Positions 33,929 through 45,932 of a stretch of 64,000 bases of DNA are shown piece by piece. The position numbers and the translations under genes are program-made. A model generated the notes under the pieces. It did not search any database. It worked only from the letters and a program-made list of their open reading frames with translations, and had not been told where the DNA came from. The stretch comes from Tulasnella sp. 424 (lineage: Eukaryota > Basidiomycota > Agaricomycetes > Cantharellales > Tulasnellaceae). The stretch lies in assembly GCA_019633425.1 (NCBI GenBank), contig WSUB01000156.1, forward strand, positions 30,361 through 94,360, written 5' to 3'. The first letter of the stretch is position 1. Every line of letters starts with the position of its first letter.

Positions 33929-35238
33929 ACTGCCGTGGGTCGCCTGCCGGTCTTGTATCCAAATTCTCGCCCACCTCTTTCCAAGGGAGGAGATGATATC
34001 AAATATATAAACGTAATATTTGACGTGCAAATGAATGACGTGACTTTCACCGAGCCTTTCCTGCCAAAGTCTTCAACACGGCCTTCATGAATAGCTACCA
34101 ATTCCGAGACGATGGACTACCCTTGACACGAAGCTGTGGCAGCCGTGACGACTTCTCAGGATGTTAGTGTTGAGGAATAGAGCATAAAGGCCATCGTGAA
34201 AGGTGGGCTGTTGTGGACGTGGAGAGCGACAAGAGGTCAGTTATAGTAAATTTAAACGCACGATCCGTGGACCACTAACCTTGGAATCGCTCACCACAGG
34301 AGAGATGTCCGCAGCCTTGAGAGCACCTTTGGCGTTGGTTATCCTATCACTTAAGTTGACCGTAGCCTACTTGTAGAATCCACGTCCATCCTTCAGGAAG
34401 GCATCGAGAACGCAGTCCAGGATAAGTTGGCCGAACCTAGAGAACCTTGTCTATCCTCAAACAAACTCGCCGTCGACGCTACCGAAAACGACATCGAGCG
34501 GGAGAGTAGCATGAATACAACCTTCGCTCTAGTTCACCCGTGACCTCCGCATGTTTCTCCTCTACTGGCAGACAGCACAAAGGATGGCATCATCCTTGAG
34601 GCGGAAATTGCAGCAACAATCGGTCTAAGCGATGCGAAGTAAACGGTACCGATGGCTTCGAGCAAGAAGAAGAGTGGTTGTTGAACTCAGTTCAAGAGGG
34701 GGGTTGGTTTGTTCAAGTTGTGGGTCACTTTGGAAGGCAAGTTCAACGTGGAACACGCGGACGATGCGAGCTCCAATCTGATCTGCGTGCCCTTAGTCAC
34801 CAGACAAATACAGGACACCTCCGTGTGCTCCAAAATACTGAGGCAGCCTTGAGCACGGTTCTCGATCAATCGGACAATCCGCGCTTCAGACCATAAACCA
34901 GTTCAGCTCGACTTGAACAAGGGGAAGCCTTCGACAAAAACAAAGAGCACTCAACCAAAATTGCTGAGTGATGATCGGGGACAAAGACATCAAAGCCAGC
35001 ACGTGTTGTAAATGTGTTTGTGGCGGGTGGCCGAACAAATACCATACAACGCGTCGTTCGACTTCAACCAAGACGGGTCCAACTTCCAACACAGCCCAAG
35101 AGGAAGAATACTCAGTGGCACATACTTTGCTTCGCACAATGTCAGGACAAAGTAACACGACAGAAATCGTATATCACGGTTCAGATGAACCCAGCTGTGA
35201 GTCTCATCCTCCCCAAGTTACCCAAGGTTTTCACCACC
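33929..35238. other. Spacer between the pectate lyase pseudogene and FunK1-B
   Basis: About 1.3 kb, homologous to 28161-29498, with no supported gene. It has a ~20-bp deletion near 34855 relative to the sister copy. From about 34953 onward it enters the tract nearly identical to the FunK1-A promoter. Confidence 0.6.
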
Positions 35239-37814
35239 ATGGCCTCCACTGCTTTCCGTTCAACGCAACCCGCTAACGCCAAATTACGCTACTCCCGTGC
35301 CACGACGCCCTTATCTGCTCCTGCTGGCCATCATTCCACATCCGAAACCCCCGCTAAATTCCTCCCTGTTCCGACCAAAGCAAACGAAGAGGCGCCGGAA
35401 ATTGATGCTCAGCTTATATCGGAGTTGCAAGATAATATCATTCTAGTCAAGCCCGAAAAATTCATGGGGACCTTCATGTATAACAGCGAATCTTCAAGGC
35501 TCGAACGCGATAAGGCCTTGGCCGAAGATTGCTTCAACTCTCTTCAAAGCCGACAAGAGGAGCCAAAATTCAACAAAGTCGTTAAAGATATGTTACTTGA
35601 AACTTCCATGCCCAAAACCGAGCTCTTGTCCTCCCTTTCCACCTATTCCGAGGGCGAGTTCAAAAGGTTGGTCACCGATGTCAACCTAGAGAAGGAACTC
35701 TATCGACCCCTCGTCACTCTTCTCACATACATCAACTCATTCTTTCGCTTGAACTTTCGTAACGCCGAGGAAGTCAAGGGCTGGTCTGCGGGGATTGACA
35801 AGGGATGGGAGAGAGCTACGGGCCCCAAGGAGGAGAAAAGGAGTATGCGTCCAAAACCCGGGTCCTTCTTGCAAAGGCGCTTCGTTGTCACTAATCGAGA
35901 CAAGGGCGAGTTCTCAAACCATATAATTCATGGCCCAGAGCTTCTCCCGGATCTGTGCTTGGTCCTCCATGACCCTACCCCGACGACCAAAGGCCATAAC
36001 ACCAAGCCGGAACGTTTATTCTGGAAGAACGTCAAGGTGCCGATCGAAGTGAAGCTCAGCGACGGTTTAGATGCCGCCACTGCATGCCAGATGGCTCGTT
36101 ACACGCGCGCCATCAAGCTGGAGCAGTTCGACAGGAACGTCGTTTTCAGCCTCCTTCTCAGCAAACGAAACTGTTGGATTTTCCATTGGGATGCGGCCGG
36201 CTGCCATACCACGAAGATTGACGTCCACAAGAATCCCAGCGCGTTCATTCAGGTCATCGGGCGACTGGCTTCCATGAGCCCTAAGAGCATGGGATATGAC
36301 GCCCAATTCTCAAACGCCGGGCGGGTCCTCGCGGGCGAAGAATTCAAGACTGTCCTCGAAGTTTCCTCAGGACGGGCCAAGCAGTTTCTCGACGAATCAT
36401 CAGGTGATAATCGCCCCGAGAAAGTCATCAAGCTGGATCTATTCGTGGACAACCCCATATTTGAAGCGAGAGGGCTTCTTTTCTCTCGTTTCACGCGAAT
36501 ATGGGCAGGGCGTGAATTGCAACCCGCCGCACAATCGTCCCCTGGGCCGCTCCGTGTCGTGAAGCAGAACTGGGCAGACGGAGAGCGCATCAGCGAGGCT
36601 TTCCTCTATGATCAAGCCAAGGACGTTCCGAGTATTGCCAGAGTTTTAGGCTCGCAGAAGCTTGAGGGCACAGCGGAGCATCACGAGGGCATCAGACCAG
36701 ATGATGTTATAGGAGTATACCGAGCGGTTAAGGGATCCAATACGAACGACATTTCATTCCGGTTCCAAAAGGGAGAAGAAATGCACAGGCTCTTCGAACG
36801 AGTCTTGGTTCGGATGGTATTTGAACAGAAGGGCCGCTCTATCTTCAGAGTACAAAGTTGCCGGGAGCTCCTTCAAGCGACAGAGCATTGGGTTGAAGGT
36901 TAGTCAGTCCTGCTATATGCCACGAGATCAACTCTCTCATCCCAATATGAAGGCCTGCAGGGACTCCACGAGAAAGGAATCATACATCGCGACATCTCCA
37001 GCGGAAACCTACTTTTAGGTCAAGACCCGAACTCACGCGCCTTCATTATCGACCTTGGTTTGGCGTACTTCAATCCCGAAGACGAAAGGAATGTCTCTGG
37101 ACCCAAGGAGGACGAAGAACGCGATGCAAGGGACCACCACCACCTTACTGTAAGCATGAAAATGCCCCGTGCTATTCTGCCGACGCTGACTTGACCCGAT
37201 CTCAGGGTACTTTGCCGTTTATTGCCCACGAAATTATCGAGGCCAGCAGGGACCGCGAACCTATCCCACATACGTTCTATCATGACCTAGAGTCGCTTTT
37301 TTGGGTCCTTCTCTACCTTGTTTTGCTGAAGGAGCCATCCCAAAGGGCTATAAATAGCGTACACGGCCTACAATCAACCCAACCCCAGTTAGTCTACACG
37401 TACAAGAAGACTCTGCTGTGCGACGATCTAGAAAGCATCCGGTTTTCCGGCCGTTTCAAGGACTTGGGACCGTTTCTCAAGGACTTCGGGCAGGCTTGCT
37501 GGGACCATCACAAGAAAAAGCGGAGTGTCGGATTCGAGGACATCATCAAAATGGTAGACCTTGCCTTGGAGTCATTGCCACCCTCCTCGAGGGAAGCTAC
37601 GACAGTCGTTCCCGACTCGGAATATTACTCCGGGCAGACCAAGAGGAAGAGGGGGGATAATCACGACGAAGCCAACCACCTTAAGGCCGGCTCAGCTGCG
37701 GACGAGGTAGAAGCCCAGCAGAATGACGAAGCTGGGGAGGGGGAGGGGAGTAGTAATTACGCTTCAGGAACAGTTGGCAGCGGCAGAGTGCTTCGGCGTC
37801 GCCGTCTTTATTAA
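35239..37814 (+). CDS. FunK1-type fungal protein kinase (copy B)
   Basis: Paralogue of the kinase at 29499-32072 with the same three-exon structure (35239-36898, 36953-37149, 37206-37814; 2,466 nt, 821 residues, in phase). It keeps LLPDLCLVL, VPIEVKLSD, the VVKQNW lysine, the HRDISSGN catalytic loop, IIDLGLAYF and HTFYHDLESLFWVLLYL. Differences are spread over residues ~75-215 (for example LETSMPKTELL vs LDGSLSKVDLL) and the last 100 residues, while the first ~75 codons are almost unchanged. Both copies look intact, so both may be active. The gene stands 1.3 kb downstream of a pectate lyase pseudogene and converges on the chitin deacetylase. Confidence 0.88.
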
Positions 37815-38784
37815 TTCGCTCTGGTTTCTCCTACCATCCCATATACAGGTGTTCTTTCGGCCCATATTCGATTTTATTTAGATCTTCTCCACCTATTTGT
37901 TTCCATGTATGCTATACAGTGTCTTCCAGCAACTCGAAAGCTTTGTCGCGAGAAACTGGATCGAGCATACGAACACAACGCCTATGACACGGGTTACAGA
38001 CGGCAGCGTAAATTTTCCTAACTAGAAGAGAGGAGAGATACCTATACTGATTTAGGAAAGGCAAGAAATTGGGAGAGGGCGGTCCCTTGGACCCTTGCAC
38101 TCTTGGCGGTCACATGACGAAAAGCTTTAAAGACGTCCATGATATACAATGCTCATGTCACGAGCGATAGTGTTTTGAGGCGGAGTCAGCCCTCTTTCGA
38201 CGTTTGAAGCAGAACCACATAGCCAGTTAAATTGTCTTTCAGTCGAAACAGCCTTGCGTAAGGAATCTCCACGGAACTTGCCTTGAACAGTATCGCAATC
38301 ACAGAACAAACAGAAACCCGCCAACATAAAGGGATGCATGCCTGACGATTTATAAACGAGCGACGACGAGATGCTGTTGTATTTCAGGCAGCTAATAGCG
38401 AGAGGATGTTACTTGATAAATACGATAGAAGTAACGGGGTTAAGCGAGCGACGGGACTGAACAAGAATATAAAGAAAAGCGAAAGAAATAATGTCCAAGA
38501 GAAGGGAGGGTGGCAAATGTCTACAGCGAAAAAAAAGTCCATGATACAGGGCGGCAGCCGAGGTATGGGATTCTATGTACGGCACGGACAAAATGAGGGA
38601 TATGCAAGGAGAAGCGTGGCCGAGTGGGGTTGAGAAAGCATTCATAATCAAGATGCAGGGAGAGACGAGCGGGTACCGTGGCGAGAGGCGTAAGGAGACG
38701 AGACGATGCGGGATGAAGAGGAGGTTAAACGAAGCAACAAGATGAACGAACGAACGCAGATGAAATGGGGTGCCGTCACGTCGA
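37815..38784. other. Spacer between FunK1-B and the chitin deacetylase (convergent 3' ends)
   Basis: About 0.97 kb, homologous to 32073-33070. It should contain the 3' UTRs of both genes. No gene seen. Confidence 0.6.
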
Positions 38785-40386
38785 TTATAGCATGAAGGCG
38801 CCAATGAAAGCACCAATCACGGAAGCCACGATGCCAACCGGTCCCACCACGAGCGAGCTCGCCCCGTTGGGTTTATTAGCTGAGTTCTGCGAATTCGAGA
38901 TGCCCGAGCTCGTAGCTGCCGCACTGTGAGAGACTGTGCTCGAAGGGGCACGGGAAGCCGACACCGTGATCGACGAGGAGTTACTAGCGGCGGGTCCCGC
39001 TCCGGCGACGTCGCCCGAAAGGATGGTCGACTGAGTAACGGCGCCAGTGTTGTCTTGAGCGTTCTGGTAGTAAGGAGCACCGAACAAGTCGGGGATGTTG
39101 CGGACGTCCCAGCCTGAAGACTTCATGAGCGGGTAAGCGTTGACGAAGGCTTCGACGGTCTCGGGGTACAGTTCGTGTTCCAAGATGACTGCAGACACGC
39201 GGAAGAGATGAAAGATAATAATGATTAGAATTTTTGATTGAAAGAGGGTGATGTTATGCACGTACTAAGACCAGGTGACTTGGGGCCGGAGATGAACTTT
39301 GCCAAGGAAGCCTCGATTTGAGCGAGAGTGAGCTTCTTGTTTGCGATTTCCCAGTCATCGGTATCCTGGTTCCAATCGACTTGCTGAAGGCCAAAGAGTC
39401 TGGCAATCGAGCGGATACGGTTGTCGGAGTCGCCAAACGGCGGGCGCCAGTAGCGGGGAACACGTCCTCCAGTCATGTCGCTGATAGGAAACGGTCACAT
39501 ACGCCCCAAGTCAGCACCTCTCGTATACCGATAACGAGCCTCGAGAATGAAACGCACTAGATGATCTGCATGGTCCATCCTAGTTCAGCCATAGCATCCT
39601 CATTCGACAAGCTGGTCATCCATCTGTGAGTGTAGGTATGGACAGCCATATCGTTGCCGTTGTTGAAGGCCTGCATGAAGATATCTGGGTTGTCGCGAAT
39701 ATTTCCACCAATGAAGAAGTGCGTGGCCTTTTGGTTTTGCGACTTGAGGAAATCATACAGCTTGGGACTAGCTGGAGTAGGACCCTGTAAACCGAAATTT
39801 CCGACAACCATCCGGTCAGTGACAGAACCACGCGTGGAGTGCCTGCCGAAGCCGGGGATTATGGGAAAGCGGTGTACTCACGTCATCGAAGGAAACGCCC
39901 AGCATACCGTCGGGAGCGTCCCAGATGTCTGGTAACGGACCGTCAGTGTATCGGCACTGGAAGGCGCTGGCACAGATCTCAGCTGAATTGGGGTCGACGT
40001 CGGAAGGATAGTTTCCGTCCTTGGTCTGGACGATCTTGGGGATCTTGCCTGCGGCGACAGCCTGAGAGAGTGCCTGCTTCCACGCGTCGGGCATTGCGGT
40101 AGCATCGGGATTGCCACTGGGGTAGTTCGCAGCTGCCAGTCCAGAAAGAAATTTCAGTCAACGCGCATATGCTACTGGCGGAGCACTCACCATTGAAAGC
40201 ACCAGCGTTCTGCCTCTCGAAAAGTTTCTCTACAGGGTGGCCTCTCGGCTGAGCCCAGTCCTTAATCCCGAGGATGGACAACAGACTCCCGCGCTCGACA
40301 TGATCATGGGAGTCATGGCCGACGGGATGGCTGTAGACAAGAGCAGCTGCGGACAAAAGCGATAGTATGCGGGTTGATGAGAGCAT
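38785..40386 (-). CDS. Chitin deacetylase, CE4 family, GPI-anchored type
   Basis: Removes acetyl groups from wall chitin to make chitosan, at the cell surface. The start at 40386 gives a signal peptide (MLSSTRILSLLSAAALVYS). The polysaccharide deacetylase (NodB) domain shows its motifs in order: GVSFDD (catalytic Asp pair), HTYTH (metal His; AVHTYTHRWMTSLS), RYWRPPFGDSDNRIR (motif 3), DWNQDTDDWE (motif 4) and ILEHEL (motif 5), each read across short introns. The C-terminal ~90 residues are Ser/Thr-rich (ASNSSSITVSASRAPSS) and end in a hydrophobic tail (VVGPVGIVASVIGAFIGAF), consistent with a GPI signal. The upstream Cys-containing segment (AEICASAFQCRYTDGPLPDI) is typical of basidiomycete deacetylases. 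The last exon is partly duplicated at 33071-33146. Confidence 0.92.
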
Positions 40387-41918
40387 TTTTGAATGCGGAT
40401 TCGCTGGGGTAGTAGTAGTGAGAGTTGTTGGTGGGTTGAGTTTCGTCTAAGAATAATGTGCTGGATGTCGATGGACCGACGCCCGAAGAAGAGAGAGAAA
40501 AAGTGTTAGAAGAAGAGGCGAATTAGGAGGGCAAGAAAGTTGATGAGATTGTTAAACGAGAGAAACGCCGTGGTTAAAAAGGAGAGCGCGAGGACACTGC
40601 CGATCGCTGGGTCAGCAGCTGTGCAGCCCCCGGTAATACTGAGACATACCTGCATTACATAACGCTGCTGTGGCCAATCGGCATCGCATGATCGACGCTT
40701 GGCACCGAAAAACCCCTTGATAACATGCCTGAACGCGCATTCCCACGCTGAATTTCTTGGCATGGCACCTTTGGTAGGGGTCCACCGGCGGTTTCTCCCA
40801 CAAACGGAGAACCACTCGTTACACTAACCATATAAGCATCGACGTGGCATATTAGAACGTCTAAATGATTCTCATTGCTACAGAAACGCCCTTTCTCTCT
40901 CTCACTCCGGATCATCGCGCTGGCAACCTTTCCCCCCAACCCCAGCTCGCTCCGATACCGATTGCCTTGTCCCCTTGGCACAAGTGGATGATCCTTCACT
41001 GCCATGACCCGTCTCCGAAACCGTGAGCCCTCCAACGGAAAGCTCATGACCGACAGCGCATCCAATCCCAGCTTTTTTGGCGCGACCCGAACATCAATCA
41101 AGAGGCTATGCCTTGCCAAGGATACGGTAAGCGCTGCTTGGCCAAAGGAATACCGTCGGTCTCCGCACTGCCAGCCCCGCGCACCACATGCTTAACCACG
41201 CTAAAGGGACGTCAACCCTGTCATCATTAGACATCGGATATACTGGCCGGGCCGCCTCTCCCGGTGTCGCCGTTGGTTGTGGGCACGTCGAGGACGGCAA
41301 CAGGTTGTGATCTGATGAGCACGGTCCCCCACAGTAAGAGGCCGTCGTCGTCGGGTTTCATAACTTTCAGACAGAAGAGTAATCCAAATACTAGCTCCAT
41401 GTCTAGCCGGGGAGGACTTGCTGCATGGTCATATGGGAGATGCCAAGGCGGCGAGGCCATTGCCTCCAAGTCCGAACCGTTTCGTGGCGCAGCACAGCAA
41501 TCCAACGGAACTCTCCGGTCTTGCCCGCGTCACAAATTCAGTCTGCTATCGACATCGAGTTGCCGAGAGGTTTAACATGGGAGATGGAAGCGAGATCTCG
41601 GTATGTAGATAGCCGAACCCTTTTCGTCGATGTAGCGCCAACGTTGCAACCCAATTGCCACCGGTATTTCGGGTGCTGTGCGTCACTGGTATTCATTCGG
41701 CCTCTCGTTCACCTTTCTGTCTGTGGTATGATGATGCAACTGGGGGCGCTTGCTCGACGGTAATTCGCAGTGCCGGTAACGAACACCCGGCGCCCAACCC
41801 ACTTAACCCGCAATAATAAACCCCAGATATTCCATGCTAGCTGCCGCATTACAGACCCGAGGCTAGGAGAACGAGCCGGGAACACAGCATGAAATAGAGT
41901 TCGGAGATCTCGTCAGCA
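40387..41918. other. Long spacer, no supported gene
   Basis: About 1.5 kb between the chitin deacetylase start and the CwfJ gene 3' end. A 154-codon minus frame (40655-41119) and a 112-codon plus frame (41425-41763) are the longest; both are Arg/Ser-rich, without motifs or splice partners. The first ~130 bp upstream of the deacetylase are CT-rich on its strand. Confidence 0.55.
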
Positions 41919-44644
41919 TCATACACTAGGATCGAACGGCGCGAACGCGCTCTTCAGCAAAGACGCATCCTTCTTCTCGGCCTCATCAGATGACGTGCAA
42001 GCCTTCCAATCGGCTCGTTCCTTCAGTCCAAGCAAATTGGCCAGGACAATCCTGTGTCAAACACCCATCTCAATCAGTTTGAATCACCTTCCAAGTCGAG
42101 ACAGAATGACGCACCGCCCAAACTGAAGGTTGAACGGCCTCCCAGGCTTCATGATATGCACAAGCTTCCTCCCATCGGGTAGATCCACTTTGAAGTAATT
42201 CTCCCCAGAGCGGGCGGCATGCTCCAGCGCAGCTTCTCCGTCCTCTTCCCAATCGATTCCGTTCGTCTCTCCGTCTCTCCGGAACTGCTCCTCCACTTGA
42301 TCGCCCGATTCTAAAGGCACTGGGACGACTTGCACGTGCGCGTGGCCCCCTTTGCCAGTTAAACGAGCAACTTCAAATACCACCGGCGCAGCACCGTACT
42401 TTTCGTACGTCGAACGAAGGGCCGACTTGTACCGCTCCATTTCCGAAATGATCGGAATGGCGAGGTCGGAAGGCACGGATTGCAGTGTAGGGTAATGCGA
42501 GATCGGGATGATAAGAACGTGGCCGCCTCCAGGAACTCGAGTTGGGCCCGTCCCATCAGTCGGAGGTAGCTGCCCTTTCGGCGCGGTCATATAGCACTCA
42601 GACCCGATCGAGACTATAAGGTGTTTCCTACAGAAAACGGGAAAAAGTGATTAGCAACGCTGAACTGCATAGCGGGAAAGTATCAACCCTTACGTGACCC
42701 GAGGATTCGACAGGCAGAACCAACATTCATCAGCTAGAGTGAATGCAGACCATTGCGATCAATCTCCGACGCGCTATAAAGTGGCAGCACAACTTACGTC
42801 CGATCTCCTTCCTACGTTCACCTCTCTCACCACCTTGCGACCGAGCCGACGCCGATGGGCAATCCTTGATATAATGCGCTTCACTTCCGCACGCGCGGCA
42901 GACGTACCCTTGCGGTGGTTTTTTCCCTCCCGTATTGCCTACAGCGTTCTTTTCAGGGCAATGCTTGACATAGTGCTGCAAAAGCGACGTATTTATCAGC
43001 CGATCCCACTTCTTTACACGTTCGGTAGCAACGATGTCGTACCCCAGGCTGGCTGCAAATCTTGCAGACATAGTTTTCCGGTGGGACGTTGTCCCCGACG
43101 CCTTTTTGCGGGCAGTCCTTGATGAAATGCTAATAGAAAAGAAGGGGGGCTGCTCAGATGTCAAAACGGCAAGAGACGAATCCCAGCTACACGTACATCA
43201 CTCCCGTCGCAGATCTTGCACTTGTATCCGGCTGGAGGGCCCTTGTTGTCTGCTCGTTGAGGGCAATCCCTGATGAAGTGCTGATATCGGAAATCAGTCA
43301 TCAACTACGAAGAGGTTATACGGTTGGCTTTACCTCTGGCGACTGGCAGATCTTACACGCATAGCCGGGTGGAGGTTTGGTACCTGAGCAGTCCCGATAT
43401 CAGCTCTAAGCCGTCACGTCTATAGCTGTCCAAGTCTCACCGTCTCGCCTAGCGCGTTTAGCATCGTTCCCCCAAATGAAGTTCTCCCCGCCCCCAGTGT
43501 CCAGCTCCCGTTTACCACCACGATTGGCGAATGGCGAGGGTGTTGCGTTTGCAGGACGCGGCTGAGGTTGCGACGGCTCTGTTTGCGGAGCAATGCTAAA
43601 AGCATAGAACCACTGATGTCTGTCAGTCTCTTAAGCAGCTTGTGCCAAGGTCCGGCCGAATGACCAGACGTACCCTCTCTTTCTTCTTGCCAGCCTCGGG
43701 GTCCGGTCCACCAAATGCCCCAAGACTGACGAATCTTGAGACTCGAGAGTCTTCATCCCAGACATACGGTTGGCGTTCCCAGAATATCGGGCGTGGTCCA
43801 CCTCCCGAAGCAAAGTGATATCTTGGTCGAAGCCTTGCAAGTGCTTGCAGCGGATGTGCTCCCCAACTCGGTGATCCTGGATCAGGTAATGGTAACGTGC
43901 AATGTTGAGTGATCCCTGCAGGCCACTCGTGCGTCATGAGGATGTCGATGTATTGCGGGTTCTTGGCGGCTGAAAAAGACGTGGATGCGGAAGGCTGGCC
44001 TTCTTGAGGCAGGAGAGGATTCGCGAGGAAGGCTTTGAGCATGTGGGAGTCGAAGCTGGCGACCGACAGCGGATGAACATCTTCCGGAAGGGGGAGGTTG
44101 AACCCTTCTGGGTCGTAAGTTCCTCCAAAGATCCCAACGCGGAGACCTTGCGAGGTGACGAGTAGATTGCTTTTCCCTGTTCATTGGGCGTTAGATACGT
44201 TCAGTGGATTCAGGGAAACAACCACAGACCCATTAGGAATAGATTGGGGCATAGTTGACCGTTGTTCTGACCCAACTTCGTGATAACCTTTTGAGGGAGA
44301 GGAAAGTCTCCCTGCATGATATATGACGGTATTGGAACTAGATACATGTGCCGTCAGAATTAAAATTGCAACACGAGGCGCTTTGTTCACCTTCTAGCTG
44401 CCCGCTCAGCAACGCGTCTACTTCTTCGCTCTCATTCGCCGCTCCAGGCGGCCCAAAGAAATCTCCGGTACAAAGCAACAGTTCGAATGGTCCATGCTTA
44501 GCATTAATCGTCTTGACTTTCGTAAACAAGTTGGAAATGGAACCAAGAGCAGATCCTACTGCGAGACTGTTGAATTGGTCAGATTCCAACACAGAAGTCG
44601 CGAGCAAGTGGTGCTTACACTTTGACTGAAGGTGGGGACGACAT
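41919..44644 (-). CDS. CwfJ-family spliceosomal protein (CWF19L1/Drn1-like) with four CCHC zinc knuckles
   Basis: CWF19-like proteins act with the lariat debranching enzyme Dbr1 and late spliceosomes in intron turnover. The start at 44644 (MSSPPSVKV) splices to VLAVGSALGSISNLF, followed by GPFELLLCTGDFFG, the metallophosphatase-like N-terminal fold shared with CWF19L1. Next come GTYDPEGFNLPL, ILMTHEWPAGI, YHFASGGG and FWERQPY, then a linker ending GENFIWGNDAKRAR. Four C-x2-C-x4-H-x4-C knuckles follow, each introduced by PPxxYxC (CKICQSPEHFIRDC, CKIC...HFIKDC, CKIC...HYVKHC, CRACGSEAHYIKDC). The CwfJ C-terminal domains start at DECWFCLSNPRVTKHLI and include HVLIIPISHYPTL, a HIT-like HAHVQVVPVP and PFNLQFGR. 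The stop is at 41919. Introns fall at the same place inside the first three knuckles. Confidence 0.88.
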
Positions 44645-44917
44645 GATGAGCACGCTCCCAAATTATCCCGAGCTAGTATTTTGCGGGTAAAACTGTAACA
44701 GATGAAACCTTCCGGCTGAGGTCCTGTCTGTAACACAGCAACTCGAGGCTGGTGAGCGGAATTGGAGACTGGACTTGTGCTGACAAAGCGCGACCGTGGT
44801 AATCATAGATCACCACTGTCGCCCAGTTTTCCTTGACACCTGACTCCCGCAGCGTTTTTCGAGGACCTGATAAAACGAAAGGCGGGAGGTAGCTTGTTAG
44901 ACGAATCTCAATCTCCT
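44645..44917. promoter_or_regulatory. Divergent promoter of the CwfJ and F-box-like genes
   Basis: 273 bp between two divergent starts, with no open frame of note. No TATA box located. Confidence 0.45.
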
Positions 44918-45932
44918 ATGAAGCGACCAAGATCGTCTAAAACGAATCGTCAACCTGTTTCCCTGGAACCCGCTGGAAATGGCACGGACAAAAGGCTGGT
45001 TGGTTTGCACGATCTCCCAGTAGAGGTGCGCCACGATATTCTTGTATATGTGGACTTATTTTTAACATTTCCTTCAGCTTCTCTATGAAATCCTTCAATT
45101 CTCCGTCAACCCTTCTTTCACTTTAGTCTCACGTTATATGCACTTGGTCTTCAAGTCGACCAGCCCTCATTTCCGGGCAGAATATATAATTCAAGCGACC
45201 GAGTCATTAGCCGAAGAAGAAGCGTATTATCTTGGGGCCTGGTGGAAATTCAAGCTTAGGGATTGGCTGCGCTATGGGGTCTGCGACTTTGGGGTGTTAC
45301 AACTCCTAATCAAACAAACACAACCCCCAAAGACTATCATTATCTCAAGCCCGGGCGGCGTTCACGATAAGATCGAACTTCCAAAACGAATTCTTCGGTC
45401 CTTCTCCAGCGCTGGATCAGAAAGCAAAGAAGTCTTGGTGGAGAAGGATGCTGCTGCCATGAGCTTCCTTCGCTACTTGCTCGGCCCAATCGAGCTCCAA
45501 GCCCCTATTCCTGTGCAAAAATCACAGTCAGAACATCACCGAAGTGTGACTATATGTGGAGATCCAGACTCCCATCAGGGTTACTACCTCGCTCGGGCTG
45601 TTCATCTCAACCACGAGCCTCTAATCGATCTCCTGCTGAAACACGGCGCCGACCCGCTACAAAAATCTGGCATAGCCATAAAATTTGCCATCAGTGAGTA
45701 AAATTTAACTTGTCGTCACCTCAATAACCTATCACGGTGTAATTTGACAGAGAGGAAGGACGAGCGGATGGTGAGGAAGTTGATCTCGAAGTGCTTCACC
45801 CCAGAAGTCAGGTTTATTGGCGAAGAACTCCTCAAATACTCCGTCAAGGTCGATGCAAGAGACATTGCCCTCTTTTTCATTAGGGAAAAACGGGTTGCAC
45901 CCACTCTTGAAACGCTTAAGCTCCTTCAATGA
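44918..45932 (+). CDS. F-box-like protein with a C-terminal ankyrin-like segment
   Basis: I infer an adaptor-type protein; the function is unknown. The first ATG in frame is at 44918 (MKRPRSSKTNRQPVSLEPAG); an upstream extension would need a TTG start. The F-box-like sequence is LHDLPVE joined by an intron (donor GTGCGCC at ~45025, acceptor before CTTCTCTATG at ~45079) to LLYEILQFSVNPSFTLVSRY, giving the typical LPxELLxxIL helix. The middle contains AEYIIQATESLAEEEAYYLG and WWKFKLRDWLRYGVCDFGVL. Near the end, YYLARAVHLNHEPLIDLLLK then HGADPLQKSG looks like an ankyrin repeat. A second intron (~45690-45750) leads to ERKDERMVRKLISKCF and the stop at 45932. Agaricomycetes have many such F-box genes. 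Confidence 0.62.

Larger units (their letters stand above)
33350..38864. repeat. Segmental duplication copy 2 (pectate lyase pseudogene, FunK1-B, flank, functional deacetylase 3' end)
   Basis: Partner of 27588-33146. In this copy the kinase is intact, the pectate lyase is broken and the deacetylase end belongs to the functional gene. Tandem orientation is direct. Confidence 0.8.

Noticed and set aside
40655..41119. 154-codon minus-strand open frame between chitin deacetylase and CwfJ
   Set aside because: No recognisable domain, poor composition and no flanking exons; likely chance.
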